A stretch of DNA of 15,610 nt from CAZFYZ01 sp964523735 (GCA_964523735.1 CAZFYZ010000091.1:1-15610); one strand, 5' to 3'; positions 1-7,127 are shown, counted from the first letter of the stretch. Translations and numbers: made by a program. Notes: a model not told the origin generated them from the sequence alone.

Positions 1-631
1 CCACGTTGTTCGACAAGATCACCAGGTCTACCTGGCTGCCGCGCTCGATAAAGCCGATCTTCTCGGAGTAGTCCACCCGCTGCCCCTCGTTCACGAAGCA
101 CTTGATCTTGGCCACGAACTTGTCGGCTATCAGGACAACAGCCATCTTGAGACCATCAGCGTCCAGAAAGATCGTGTTGCGCTCGTTCTCGAGGTGGTAC
201 CTGCGAGCGAACATGTCCACCATCTTCCGCAGCCACACCACTCGGATGTATTCCCACAGGTCCAGCATGGGCAGGTTCACTGACGCGCTCTTGCGATGGA
301 TCCGCTCAACCGTGCCCGGATAGGGGCAGTAGTTGAAGTGGACATCCAGCGGGGACATGTAGATCCCAATCGCCCAGCCCTGCCCGTCCGGCATCTCCTC
401 GCCCGTTATCTCTGGCAGCGGAATGGTCTCGCCGAGCTTGTTAGCCGCAATCGCTCCGGCCTCGACTCGCCTAATGTAGACCACTCGGCCATCAGCAGGG
501 GCAAGTATCACGTTCGAGTCCTGGCTGTCACGCGTGCGGGCCGGGTCTCGGTAGAACCAGACCTTGCGCAAGAACCACAGGGATCCGAGCCACAGCGCGG
601 CAACCGCCAGCAGTATGTAGATCAGGGTCAT
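1..631 (-). CDS. psd: Phosphatidylserine decarboxylase, short (archaeal-type) form, 3' end cut by window
   Basis: The 210 visible residues match the short membrane-bound phosphatidylserine decarboxylases, which make phosphatidylethanolamine from phosphatidylserine with a pyruvoyl group formed by self-cleavage. Seen: a hydrophobic N-terminal helix (about residues 3-22), the family hallmark FYRDPAR (26-32), ILAPADGRVV (42-51), MSPLDVHFNYCPYPGTV (92-108) with the conserved His at 98, and the Gly-Ser pair at 198-199 in ERGSQVDL, where autocleavage is expected. Related short forms usually read FGSR here, so the flanking residues are slightly unusual. The ATG at 631 has GAGG 4 nt upstream. Only the last few residues should be missing off the left edge. 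It lies 60 nt downstream of the GCS2-type gene on the same strand, with a hairpin between them, so co-transcription is uncertain. No phosphatidylserine synthase gene is visible. Confidence 0.9.
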   Translation of the reverse strand, partial: MTLIYILLAVAALWLGSLWFLRKVWFYRDPARTRDSQDSNVILAPADGRVVYIRRVEAGAIAANKLGETIPLPEITGEEMPDGQGWAIGIYMSPLDVHFNYCPYPGTVERIHRKSASVNLPMLDLWEYIRVVWLRKMVDMFARRYHLENERNTIFLDADGLKMAVVLIADKFVAKIKCFVNEGQRVDYSEKIGFIERGSQVDLVILSNNV

Positions 632-673
632 CTATCCTCTAATCACGAAAACACGAAAGGGAGACAGCACAAA

Positions 674-690
674 AGGGATTCGGAGTCCCT
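674..690 (-). terminator. Short hairpin with T run after the GCS2-type gene
   Basis: On the minus strand the arms AGGGA and TCCCT enclose a 7-nt loop and are followed by TTTTG. The stem can extend by G-U pairs between GGA upstream and the T run. It begins 1 nt after the stop codon, so a weak intrinsic terminator is plausible. Its core also resembles the two hairpins in the C25 leader (3886-3905, 4067-4086), so it may instead belong to a dispersed repeat family. Just beyond it (643-657) is a tandem of the 7-mer TTTCGTG separated by one base. Confidence 0.45.
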
Positions 691-691
691 C

Positions 692-1675
692 CTACATCTC
701 CTTCAAGCCCTTGAACGCGTAGTAGGGCAGGCGCGGGATGAAGTAGCCGGCGAAGCCAAGCACCCCCGCCGCTATGTGCGGCCGTTGGCGCTGGTGGACT
801 TCTCGTGATTCGAAAACGCCTCTCCGATAGCCACTATCCAGTGCGCTGTAGGCCGCGACCAGGCCCCCGTTGTCATATACATCCCAAAGCTCGTCTGACG
901 CCGTCTTCTCGAACAACTCGCGAGGGAGTTCCATTATGGACGCTAACTCGTCGACTAGAGGCAGAGCCTCGTCGATCAGACCACGCCTGCATATCTCATC
1001 GCGATGCGAGTTATAGAACTCGATACGCGGGTCCAGCTTCTCTTCGATGGACGCGATGGCGGCCACTGCTCTGACCAGGCAGCGGACGCGGTTCAGGTCC
1101 CAACACGGGTCACACGCCCGAAGCTCGACAGTTCCGAGCCGCTTGGAGAGTATAACATCCTGAAACCGAACCGTCCAATCATCCTGTATTGCCCCGATGG
1201 CGAAGGACTTGTGCATCCGGTATGATTGTCCGAAACGCTCACCCGCCACCACGGGCGAGTTGATCGTGAACAGCGGCAGAATCGGCAGGAAGTGGATCAG
1301 ATTGCCATAGACGCGGCGAGGGTCTCCGGCATCGCTGATGTGGACATGGATAGCACAGGTATTTGTGGGAGTGCTCATGTCCAGCAGGTGCCCCACTGGC
1401 GCGATCAATCCCGAGCATACGGCCGCAAGGTCCTGCCGTCTTCGTGCCAGATCGTCGACAGCGGCATCCGGAGTGTCGTGGATCGCCGTGCTTATCTCTA
1501 CCCCGCTCATTAGCCCCTGCTTCACATCCTTGCCCCGCGTAAAGTTGTGCGCAGAGTGGGTGTAGTAGAAGACGGGGTTCCTGGCCAGGAGCTTGGCCAG
1601 GTAGTAGAGGGATCGGACAGTCGGGCGTTCCGGCTCGGTTATGAAGACTTCTTCCTCTATGCCTATCTTTGGCAT
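692..1675 (-). CDS. Carboxylate-amine ligase of the glutamate-cysteine ligase GCS2 family
   Basis: The 327-residue protein belongs to the GCS2 group (YbdK and EgtA-like ligases), which join an amino acid to a carboxylate using ATP and have a glutamine-synthetase-like fold. Family signatures seen are GIEEEVFI at the N terminus, SGVEIST, the metal-binding type HVHIS, FTINSPVVAGERFG and GTVELRACD. YbdK-type members are usually about 370 residues, so this is a short member. The frame opens 13 codons further up at a TTG, but MPKIGIEEE matches where the family normally begins, and the ATG at 1675 sits 9 nt below a TATAAT box with no Shine-Dalgarno, consistent with leaderless translation. The substrate cannot be read from sequence; gamma-glutamylcysteine synthesis is possible, but no glutathione or ergothioneine gene is nearby. 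Confidence 0.85.
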   Translation of the reverse strand: MPKIGIEEEVFITEPERPTVRSLYYLAKLLARNPVFYYTHSAHNFTRGKDVKQGLMSGVEISTAIHDTPDAAVDDLARRRQDLAAVCSGLIAPVGHLLDMSTPTNTCAIHVHISDAGDPRRVYGNLIHFLPILPLFTINSPVVAGERFGQSYRMHKSFAIGAIQDDWTVRFQDVILSKRLGTVELRACDPCWDLNRVRCLVRAVAAIASIEEKLDPRIEFYNSHRDEICRRGLIDEALPLVDELASIMELPRELFEKTASDELWDVYDNGGLVAAYSALDSGYRRGVFESREVHQRQRPHIAAGVLGFAGYFIPRLPYYAFKGLKEM

Positions 1676-1684
1676 GGCGTGTTG

Positions 1685-1714
1685 ATTATACCAGCCAGAG
1701 CAGGCAGACGACAA
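1685..1714 (-). promoter_or_regulatory. Sigma70-like promoter of the GCS2-type gene, predicted leaderless
   Basis: On the minus strand: -35 TTGTCG (1709-1714), 18-nt spacer, -10 TATAAT (1685-1690, a perfect consensus). The ATG at 1675 follows the -10 box by only 9 nt, so transcription should start at or just before the start codon. There is no Shine-Dalgarno between box and ATG. The promoter lies just past the terminator hairpin at 1741-1767, which isolates it from the C25 gene. Confidence 0.7.
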
Positions 1715-1740
1715 CAGGCATGGAGAGCCTTCAAGGATGG

Positions 1741-1767
1741 CAGAAGGGCCCCGTCGGGGCCCTTCTG
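1741..1767 (-). terminator. Strong GC-rich hairpin ending the C25 peptidase transcript
   Basis: CAGAAGGGCCCCG is followed after one base by its perfect 13-nt reverse complement; about 11-12 pairs are sterically possible. It starts 24 nt after the C25 stop codon and precedes the promoter of the next gene. There is no clear T run on the minus side, so the termination role rests on position and stem strength. Confidence 0.7.
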
Positions 1768-1790
1768 TCTAATCGCTCGCTAGCCAGAGG

Positions 1791-3863
1791 CTAGTTCGTG
1801 ACTGTGATGGTGTAGTATCTGTGGCGCATGTTGCCGAGGTTGTCCGTGCAGCGAACGTAGAACGATCTCGTCTGCGCTGTCGTCGGTGTTCCGTAGATGT
1901 AACCGTCCGGATGGACGTAGAGACCCGACGGCAAACTGAACGCATATCGAGTCCACGTGCGAGGCACCGCGCCACCCGCAGCGAAGAGGTCCACGCGATA
2001 GTATGTCCCCACCTTGGCGGTCGGCAGCGGCGATGTGGTCACGATGGAGAAGTCGCTTGGCCACCTGGCAATCATCGTGGGATCGCCATACATAACGAAC
2101 GTGTAGTGGTTCCAGTGTATGGCGTTTGGTACGGTGACATTCATCGCCGCCATCGCCTCTCCTGCCCTTGGCAGAGCAGGCGTGCCCGCTTGATTCACGG
2201 CATAGCGATAACACATACCCATGATGCTGTCACTACTGGTCGGGTTTGTCTCGCCGATGTAGTACCAGGAGATTCTCGTCGCGCCAATAGTGTTGATCGC
2301 GCCTCTCTTGAGCATCTCGAGGCAGAGGTTATTCTGCGTCTCCGGATGCGCATTGAGACAAGATGCCTGGAAGGTCATAGGGCACAAGGTAACATCGTTG
2401 ACGTACGGCAACCAATTGAGATCTATGATATAGGCGGCCCCATCCGGACCACCGTGGGTAGTCCAGAAGAGGAATCCGGCGCCCTGGTTCCATTCATCGA
2501 TAAGAACAAGAGTATCAGTTGGGTAAGCATCGGGAGGCGGAACCAGGCCATAGTCGCCATCATACATTCGCCAGCACTCGCGACCACGCAGAGCAAGACA
2601 AGCATCTGTCCGGATGTACTCGCCAAGCTGATAGCCGGGAGTGACAGCGTCGAGAGGCTTGCAGGCATACATGACGCGTCCCATCTTAGCGGGAACAGTG
2701 GTGGCCGTCTGATAGCCGATCAGCTTGGAGAGGATATGGTCGTAGTCGGTGAGATTCCCGTAGCAGGGAACTCGTCCGATGACCATCTCCACGTTGTAGT
2801 CGACTCCTCCTGTGCCGAAGTCCTCGTTCTCGCCGATGTAGCCGTCGCTATCAAGGTCCCAGTTACCCGTGTGATCGCCATACCAAAGATCGGTTGGTAC
2901 GGCCTCGCCAGTTGGTCCATCAGGATAGGCATAAGCCATCGGAAAGTCGCCCGTGGCGGGGGCTGGGTTGCCAAGGATCAGGCAGTAGCGGTAGTTGGCT
3001 GACTGCGAGACCAGGTAGTTCTTGATTGCGCCGACAATCGACTGCCCAATCCCCCCACCCCATGCGGTGTCATTGGAGACGACCGTCACCGTGAAGCCCT
3101 GGGCCTGTTTGGTGGAAACGAAAGCACCAAGCTGCGTGCTGTTGTCGATGGCGTATTGAGTGGTGATGATCAGTAGGCTTGTGGCGGCCGAGGTTATCGA
3201 CATACCCGAGTAGGCGCTGATCGCCTCCGGGTTCACAACCAGATTCGCAACAGCCTCTTCGTAGGCCAGGTTTGTGCCGTGTCCGGCAGCGTCCACCTGT
3301 GAATCAGTCTCGTAGGTGATCGCCACATCACCTTCGGTCAGATGGATAAGCTGCCCGGTCTGAGGATTGTAGCGATAAGGCCAGAACCGTACCGGGACCA
3401 TCTTGTACGGTCCGATCTGGCTCACGGGTTCGGTGGTGGCGTAGTCCGCGGGGTAGAAGTCGCGCTTGTCGTAAACGTTGAGGTTGAAGCCGTTCCAGAT
3501 GGCTTTGTTGTGACCCCAATACTCCTTGCCACTGTTGTCGGCGGCCTTAGCGGGGGGCATCGGCTTGACGGTGTGAACGCCCTTGACCTTCTTCTCGACG
3601 CCCTCCCGTATCTGAACCCGTACTGTCGCGGGATCAGCGTCAGGAGGAAGAAGGACATAACTGAACGTGCAAGGCAGGGCAGGATCGCCTGGAGAGGAAA
3701 CGGCAGTGGCGCCGGCGACCGAGAGGGTAGCCAATCCATCAGCTCCCGTGCTGATCGTGGCCTCGCCGGTGATGAAGGGAACAACCACCTCGCCGGCAGC
3801 GGCCGCAGAGACAAGCAGAACAACAATTCCGATTGTGCAAAGAGTTCTTGCAATAGCTAACAT
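1791..3863 (-). CDS. Secreted gingipain-like cysteine peptidase (family C25) with C-terminal Ig-like domain
   Basis: The 690-residue protein starts with a Sec signal peptide (MLAIARTLCTIG, then a hydrophobic stretch ending SAAAAG). A beta-rich propeptide-like region follows to about residue 215, then the C25 catalytic domain (about 225-610). The expected catalytic pair is visible: His470 in FLFWTTHGG and Cys502 in TFQASCLNAHPE, with VIGRVPCYG before and VMYGDPTM closing the domain. Residues about 612-690 form a putative Ig domain of the He_PIG kind (AGGAVPRTW, LPSGLYVHPDGYIYGTPTTA). I see no sortase, PEP-CTERM or type IX sorting signal. The frame opens further up, but the ATG at 3863 has GGAGG 9 nt upstream and begins the signal peptide. 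It has its own promoter about 300 nt upstream, downstream of the subtilase gene. It is probably an extracellular protease; specificity is unknown. Confidence 0.88.
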   Translation of the reverse strand: MLAIARTLCTIGIVVLLVSAAAAGEVVVPFITGEATISTGADGLATLSVAGATAVSSPGDPALPCTFSYVLLPPDADPATVRVQIREGVEKKVKGVHTVKPMPPAKAADNSGKEYWGHNKAIWNGFNLNVYDKRDFYPADYATTEPVSQIGPYKMVPVRFWPYRYNPQTGQLIHLTEGDVAITYETDSQVDAAGHGTNLAYEEAVANLVVNPEAISAYSGMSITSAATSLLIITTQYAIDNSTQLGAFVSTKQAQGFTVTVVSNDTAWGGGIGQSIVGAIKNYLVSQSANYRYCLILGNPAPATGDFPMAYAYPDGPTGEAVPTDLWYGDHTGNWDLDSDGYIGENEDFGTGGVDYNVEMVIGRVPCYGNLTDYDHILSKLIGYQTATTVPAKMGRVMYACKPLDAVTPGYQLGEYIRTDACLALRGRECWRMYDGDYGLVPPPDAYPTDTLVLIDEWNQGAGFLFWTTHGGPDGAAYIIDLNWLPYVNDVTLCPMTFQASCLNAHPETQNNLCLEMLKRGAINTIGATRISWYYIGETNPTSSDSIMGMCYRYAVNQAGTPALPRAGEAMAAMNVTVPNAIHWNHYTFVMYGDPTMIARWPSDFSIVTTSPLPTAKVGTYYRVDLFAAGGAVPRTWTRYAFSLPSGLYVHPDGYIYGTPTTAQTRSFYVRCTDNLGNMRHRYYTITVTN

Positions 3864-3885
3864 ACTGAAAAACCTCCGTGTGTTT

Positions 3886-3905
3886 GTGCGGATGCGAGTC
3901 CGCAC
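3886..3905 (-). repeat. Hairpin element, copy A, next to the C25 ribosome-binding site
   Basis: The plus-strand sequence GTGCGGATGCGAGTCCGCAC folds as a 7-bp stem with a 6-nt loop. It lies in the 5' leader of the C25 gene, 8 nt before its GGAGG. It matches copy B (4067-4086) at 17 of 20 positions, and two of the three differences form a compensatory outer pair (G-C in A, A-T in B). Confidence 0.65.
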
Positions 3906-3995
3906 TCTCCCTCTACTAGCTACTTCAAGTAAATCTCTTGCCCTATCAACGCAGCGCTATGGCCGCCTCGATAGTAAAACCAGATTGTCGGCAAC

Positions 3996-4005
3996 CACCT
4001 CCTTT
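3996..4005 (-). promoter_or_regulatory. Orphan perfect Shine-Dalgarno inside the C25 leader
   Basis: The minus strand reads AAAGGAGGTG, a full complement of the usual bacterial 16S rRNA 3' end. No ATG follows at normal spacing. The nearest starts are an overlapping GTG (13 codons, MVADNLVLLSRRP) and a TTG 3 nt after GGAGG (24 codons to the stop at 3920). It could serve a small leader peptide or act as a ribosome standby site. Confidence 0.45.
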
Positions 4006-4066
4006 CTGATACGCACAGCCCGATGCTGATCGGCGACAGCCTCGAACAACCATCCTTGGCTAACTG

Positions 4067-4086
4067 ATGCGGATTCGAGTCCGCAT
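4067..4086 (-). repeat. Hairpin element, copy B, in the C25 leader
   Basis: The plus-strand sequence ATGCGGATTCGAGTCCGCAT folds as a 7-bp stem with a 6-nt loop and is nearly identical to copy A at 3886-3905. It lies about 70-90 nt below the predicted transcription start. The loop resembles a tRNA T-loop, but there is no tRNA around it. Confidence 0.65.
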
Positions 4087-4165
4087 ACCCACCGTCCGGG
4101 CGCCCCCTCGATCTGTGCGTGATGTGTGGACCTGCCATTGGTCAGCACACGCCGTGCCGGTGTGA

Positions 4166-4194
4166 AGTCTACCCTATGAGACCGACGGTGTCAA
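4166..4194 (-). promoter_or_regulatory. Sigma70-like promoter of the C25 peptidase gene
   Basis: On the minus strand: perfect -35 TTGACA (4189-4194), 17-nt spacer, -10 TAGACT (4166-4171, 4 of 6). It lies in the gap between the subtilase stop and the C25 start and predicts a start near 4159. Confidence 0.7.
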
Positions 4195-4265
4195 GTGCTT
4201 CTTGTAAAAATATCGCCCTTTTCTTCTCTGGCGCGTCCAGGTTCCCATGTGGATATGAGGCAGCG

Positions 4266-4282
4266 TCCGGAGGGGGTCCGGA
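4266..4282 (-). terminator. Possible weak terminator hairpin after the subtilase gene
   Basis: TCCGGA, five G (plus strand), TCCGGA: a 6-bp stem with a 5-nt loop, about 30 nt past the subtilase stop. It has no T run on the minus strand, so termination is only a guess. Confidence 0.3.
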
Positions 4283-4312
4283 AGACCGTTACTGCGTTAG
4301 GGAAGGCCAATT

Positions 4313-6214
4313 CTAGTTGATATCTTCAGGATCACGGGCGCGTACAACCGGAACCGGCATGGTCGCCCCTACTGGCAGTTCCATACCGAGTAGGCCCACA
4401 ACCGTGACGTTATCACCGCTGCGATTGATCGGCGTGAACTCCGTATAGACGCGAATGCCTTTCGCAATGCCCATGTGGTCCATTAGACTCGACCCATCAT
4501 CGACGTACAAGTAGTTGCCGCCAACTTTGGTGACCTTACCCCATACTTTCACGAGCAATCCGCCGGCCAGACCCGTGGCGCCTTGAGACGCCACCTTGCC
4601 CGTCACACCGAGGGGACGAATAGTAGCGGTAGATGGCACCTCAGTTATGGTCCCGACAACAGCCGGCTCACCATTCCTAAGACTCACCCTACCTTTTACA
4701 TCAACCTTATCATTGGGGATCAGAGCGGTAGGGACGCCGGAGGGGCAATAGACCATCACGCCGCTCGTGCGGTCCTCTTCCTCTACATAGGCCATGTTCG
4801 CGAACTGGCCAGTGCCTGAGGTGATGACTTTGCCTTTCAGATCAACTTGATCCCCCTGATCGGCTGTTCGCAGGTCGCGAATCGAGGCGATCGGCACAGG
4901 CGGCGGGCCGACTACCTCTGTCAACGCTCTGTAGGCATTGACGCGACCCCAGCCATAGTACTGGTCCCAGCCGGGATCCCCCTTGTCATCAGCCGTCTGC
5001 TCAATCTGGTTCTTTACCTGGGCATTGGTCCAATCGGGATGAATGCTCCAGATGAGCGCGGCAATCCCAGAGACATGAGGGGCAGCAAGTGAGGTACCAT
5101 CGGCACCACCATAGTCCCGTTCTCCTGTCCACATGCTGTACCACCAGCCGGTTATGTAGGACCCGGGAGCAACAACGTCCAGGTCCTCTCCATAGTTGCT
5201 GCCACCACCTGCGAGCCAATCTCCATTGGTGGCTCTGGTATCGCGTGGTGTGCTCGCACCCACCGCAAGAGCGTTGGAATAGCGGGCTGGAAAGACCACC
5301 GGAGCCTCGTCATCGTTTCCACTAGCACAAACCGGCAGGCTGCCGTGATCCCAGGCGTAGTCGATAGCATCATGCAAGGCTTGCACGTCGAGATACGTCC
5401 CGACGCTCAGATTGAGCACTCGGGCACCCTGATCCACCGCCCAGATCACGCCCTCCGCGATATCCGCCTCCGTGCCGCCTGATTCGTTATCCTCCAGAAT
5501 CTTAACTGGCAAAACCGGGCATCCCCACGCGACACCGGCAATCCCCATGTAATCATCCGAGCAAGCGGCTGCAACCTCGGCTGTCATGGTCCCGTGGCCA
5601 AAGTTGTCCATAGAGTTGGAGCTATTGTCCATGGTGTTATAGCCCGGCAGTATCTTTCCGGGGCACGCGAAGTCTTCAATAGTAGGATCAACACCGGAAT
5701 CAATGCTGGCAATGATCACGCTGGGACTTCCAGTCGTGACGGACCATGCTTCCGGGGCGTGTATATCCGCTCTCTCGACGCCATCGCCCATTCCCAGGTT
5801 GTAGCCGTCGTTGTAGAGCCCCCATTGGGGCCATTCCAAGCTCATGTTAATGCCGATTGGATCATAGCCATCGAAGAATATGGGGTCGTTTGGCCATGTC
5901 TGAGGAGGATCCTCGAGCAGTCGCAGGATGTGGTTAGGCCCGACATACTCGACATTGGGGTTACCGCCCAAACGCTCAATCGCTTTTTCAACGGTTAGCC
6001 CCTTCGGCAGCTTGAGGACGTGGTAGCGGATCTGATCAATACTCTTTCCAACCTTCAAGCCCCTATTTGCGGCTGAGGCGGCGACCGCCGATTTGCTGCC
6101 CGGCCTGTACTTAACCAGGATCTCGTCCTGGACATAGCCCCGCGCGAATACCGACAGCGGCAGAGCGAGGACAGCGATGGCGAAAACCAAACCGAAGCTG
6201 GCCTTATGTTTCAT
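4313..6214 (-). CDS. Secreted subtilisin-family (S8) serine peptidase, fervidolysin-like, with C-terminal OB-like domains
   Basis: The 633-residue protein has a signal peptide (about 1-25, ending SVFARG) and a fervidolysin/subtilisin-type propeptide (DEILVKYRPG to VEYVGPNHI, about 30-96). The S8 catalytic domain (about 155-435) has the complete triad: Asp172 (IDSGVD), His207 (GHGTM) and Ser375 (GTSLAAPHVSG), plus the oxyanion Asn300 (ASGND). After a proline-rich linker, about 445-633 holds two beta-rich modules (IRDLRTADQGDQVDLKGKV with YVEEEDRTSGVMVY, and LLVKVWGKVTKVGGNYLYVDD) that resemble OB-fold domains attached to secreted proteins. The ATG at 6214 has AGGA about 10 nt upstream; a GTG 3 codons earlier is too near that site. 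It should act outside the cytoplasm. It is the first gene of the minus block that includes the C25 peptidase. Confidence 0.93.
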   Translation of the reverse strand: MKHKASFGLVFAIAVLALPLSVFARGYVQDEILVKYRPGSKSAVAASAANRGLKVGKSIDQIRYHVLKLPKGLTVEKAIERLGGNPNVEYVGPNHILRLLEDPPQTWPNDPIFFDGYDPIGINMSLEWPQWGLYNDGYNLGMGDGVERADIHAPEAWSVTTGSPSVIIASIDSGVDPTIEDFACPGKILPGYNTMDNSSNSMDNFGHGTMTAEVAAACSDDYMGIAGVAWGCPVLPVKILEDNESGGTEADIAEGVIWAVDQGARVLNLSVGTYLDVQALHDAIDYAWDHGSLPVCASGNDDEAPVVFPARYSNALAVGASTPRDTRATNGDWLAGGGSNYGEDLDVVAPGSYITGWWYSMWTGERDYGGADGTSLAAPHVSGIAALIWSIHPDWTNAQVKNQIEQTADDKGDPGWDQYYGWGRVNAYRALTEVVGPPPVPIASIRDLRTADQGDQVDLKGKVITSGTGQFANMAYVEEEDRTSGVMVYCPSGVPTALIPNDKVDVKGRVSLRNGEPAVVGTITEVPSTATIRPLGVTGKVASQGATGLAGGLLVKVWGKVTKVGGNYLYVDDGSSLMDHMGIAKGIRVYTEFTPINRSGDNVTVVGLLGMELPVGATMPVPVVRARDPEDIN

Positions 6215-6245
6215 AGAGCTCACTTCCTAACCGATAGTCTCTCTC

Positions 6246-6251
6246 ATTATA
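6246..6251 (-). promoter_or_regulatory. -10 box for the subtilase gene
   Basis: TATAAT on the minus strand, a perfect -10 consensus, 31 nt before the ATG at 6214. I found no good -35 at 16-18 nt, so this may be a weak or activator-dependent promoter. An inverted repeat CGGTA-ATAA-TACCG at 6277-6290, in the same divergent region, could be an operator. Confidence 0.5.
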
Positions 6252-6335
6252 CCTCCAGTTATTGCGCTCCAGGAATCGGTAATAATACCGGATGCGCAGC
6301 GCACGTTCCGCTTGAGCACGTCATTTGCTCCTCCG

Positions 6336-6364
6336 TTGACGTCACCGCGTCCACCGGCTATCAT
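6336..6364 (+). promoter_or_regulatory. Sigma70-like promoter of the beta-barrel-like gene
   Basis: -35 TTGACG (6336-6341), 17-nt spacer, -10 TATCAT (6359-6364); each box matches the consensus at 5 of 6. A start near 6371 gives a leader of about 38 nt that contains AGGAGGAG at 6391-6398, upstream of the ATG at 6409. Confidence 0.8.
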
Positions 6365-6408
6365 CTTAGTTGAGGCTAACTTTCGGCTTAAGGAGGAGTG
6401 TTCCGACT

Positions 6409-7059
6409 ATGGGCTCAGGCAAGCGATGGACGTGGCGGTTGGTTTGGTGCGGGTGGATCTTAGTGTTCGGGTGCGTGTCGGCGACAGCCGCCCCATCAGG
6501 CCTCAATGTGATTCCCACAGCGGACATCCTCGACAAGGGTGTCATGAGTCTGGAGTTCGAGTCAGCCGGCTCCGGCACTCCATGGGGAGGCGACTGTGAC
6601 AACTTCGCGCTGCTGCAGTTCGGAGTGGGCTATGGCGTCGAACTCGGTTTCGACCACTGCACCAACCATCCCGACCACTGGCTGAACGTGAAGTGGCGCA
6701 TCCGCGATGAATCAGACACTTTGCCAGCCATAGCGATAGGCACTCAGTCGATCAGCGTCGGTGACCGGCATCAGCCGTTCGCGATTTGCACGAAGTGCTT
6801 CGGCAGCCTGCGCGGCCACGCGGGGTTCATTGGATTAGACAGCAAGGCAAGATGGATGGCCGGAGTAGACCATCCATTGAGCATTCGATTCACCGTGCAG
6901 GCGGATTACATCAGCGGACATGAAAACACTGCAAGCTTTGGCATCGCGGCAACACTGACAGACAACCTGTCGCTTACGCTGGCGCGAAGTCTGGGCAACT
7001 CGGCAGACGTAGACGACGGTTACATAGTGAATGTGTCGTGGTCGATGGCGGTCCGGTAG
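6409..7059 (+). CDS. Predicted outer-membrane beta-barrel protein, function unknown
   Basis: I cannot name the family with certainty. The 216-residue product has a signal peptide (RLVWCGWILVFGCVSATAAPS) and then GLNVIPTADILDKGVMSLEFES, a beginning seen in YjbH-like and other barrel proteins of diderm bacteria. The rest alternates short amphipathic beta strands with polar turns (LQFGVGYGVELGFD, LNVKWRIRDES, AIAIGTQSIS, ASFGIAATLTDNLSLTLARSLG, GYIVNVSWSMAVR), which suggests 8-10 barrel strands. The final residue is Arg, not the Phe or Trp typical of many porins. The ATG is preceded by GGAG with 10-nt spacing. An upstream TTG at 6370 would start before any good Shine-Dalgarno and close to the promoter, so I reject it. 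Four Cys lie in the barrel part, which is unusual. It is a single-gene transcript between minus-strand genes. Confidence 0.7.
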   Translation: MGSGKRWTWRLVWCGWILVFGCVSATAAPSGLNVIPTADILDKGVMSLEFESAGSGTPWGGDCDNFALLQFGVGYGVELGFDHCTNHPDHWLNVKWRIRDESDTLPAIAIGTQSISVGDRHQPFAICTKCFGSLRGHAGFIGLDSKARWMAGVDHPLSIRFTVQADYISGHENTASFGIAATLTDNLSLTLARSLGNSADVDDGYIVNVSWSMAVR

Positions 7060-7087
7060 GCACAAGGCAGGACCGATTCGCATATTC

Positions 7088-7119
7088 GTGGGGTGCGGCG
7101 ATTTATCGCCGCACCCCAC
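7088..7119. terminator. Bidirectional terminator hairpin between convergent genes
   Basis: GTGGGGTGCGGCGAT (7088-7102), a TT gap, then a perfect 15-nt reverse complement (7105-7119). It fills the 68-nt gap between two convergent genes, ending 8 nt before the peptidase stop at 7128. There is no strong T run on either side. The AT-rich centre in a GC-rich palindrome is also the look of a dispersed repeat unit. Confidence 0.75.
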
Positions 7120-7127
7120 AAATCGTT

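Larger units (their letters stand above)
3864..4159 (-). promoter_or_regulatory. Long structured 5' leader of the C25 peptidase gene
   Basis: From the predicted start near 4159 to the ATG at 3863 the leader is about 296 nt. It holds two related hairpins (4067-4086 and 3886-3905), a small hairpin CCGAT/ATCGG (about 4020-4033), and an orphan perfect Shine-Dalgarno (3996-4005). A 72-codon open frame from ATG 4138 to 3920 has no Shine-Dalgarno and no recognisable product. I could not match a known riboswitch class. Leader-based control is inference from length and structure. Confidence 0.5.

Noticed and set aside
1821..3002. 393-codon plus-strand frame opposite the C25 peptidase
   Set aside because: It is the antisense shadow of a gene with clear catalytic motifs; its product is rich in Arg and His with no domain pattern or ribosome-binding site.
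4067..4110. tRNA or T-box element in the C25 leader
   Set aside because: The T-loop-like TTCGAGT lacks the invariant G53-C61 closing pair and no other tRNA arms are present. On the minus strand GGTGGGTATGCGG resembles a T-box but lacks the essential ACC bulge, and there is no room for a specifier stem upstream.
3920..4138. 72-codon open frame inside the C25 leader as a gene
   Set aside because: No Shine-Dalgarno at its ATG, no recognisable protein features, and it overlaps hairpins and the orphan Shine-Dalgarno; it looks like a chance frame.
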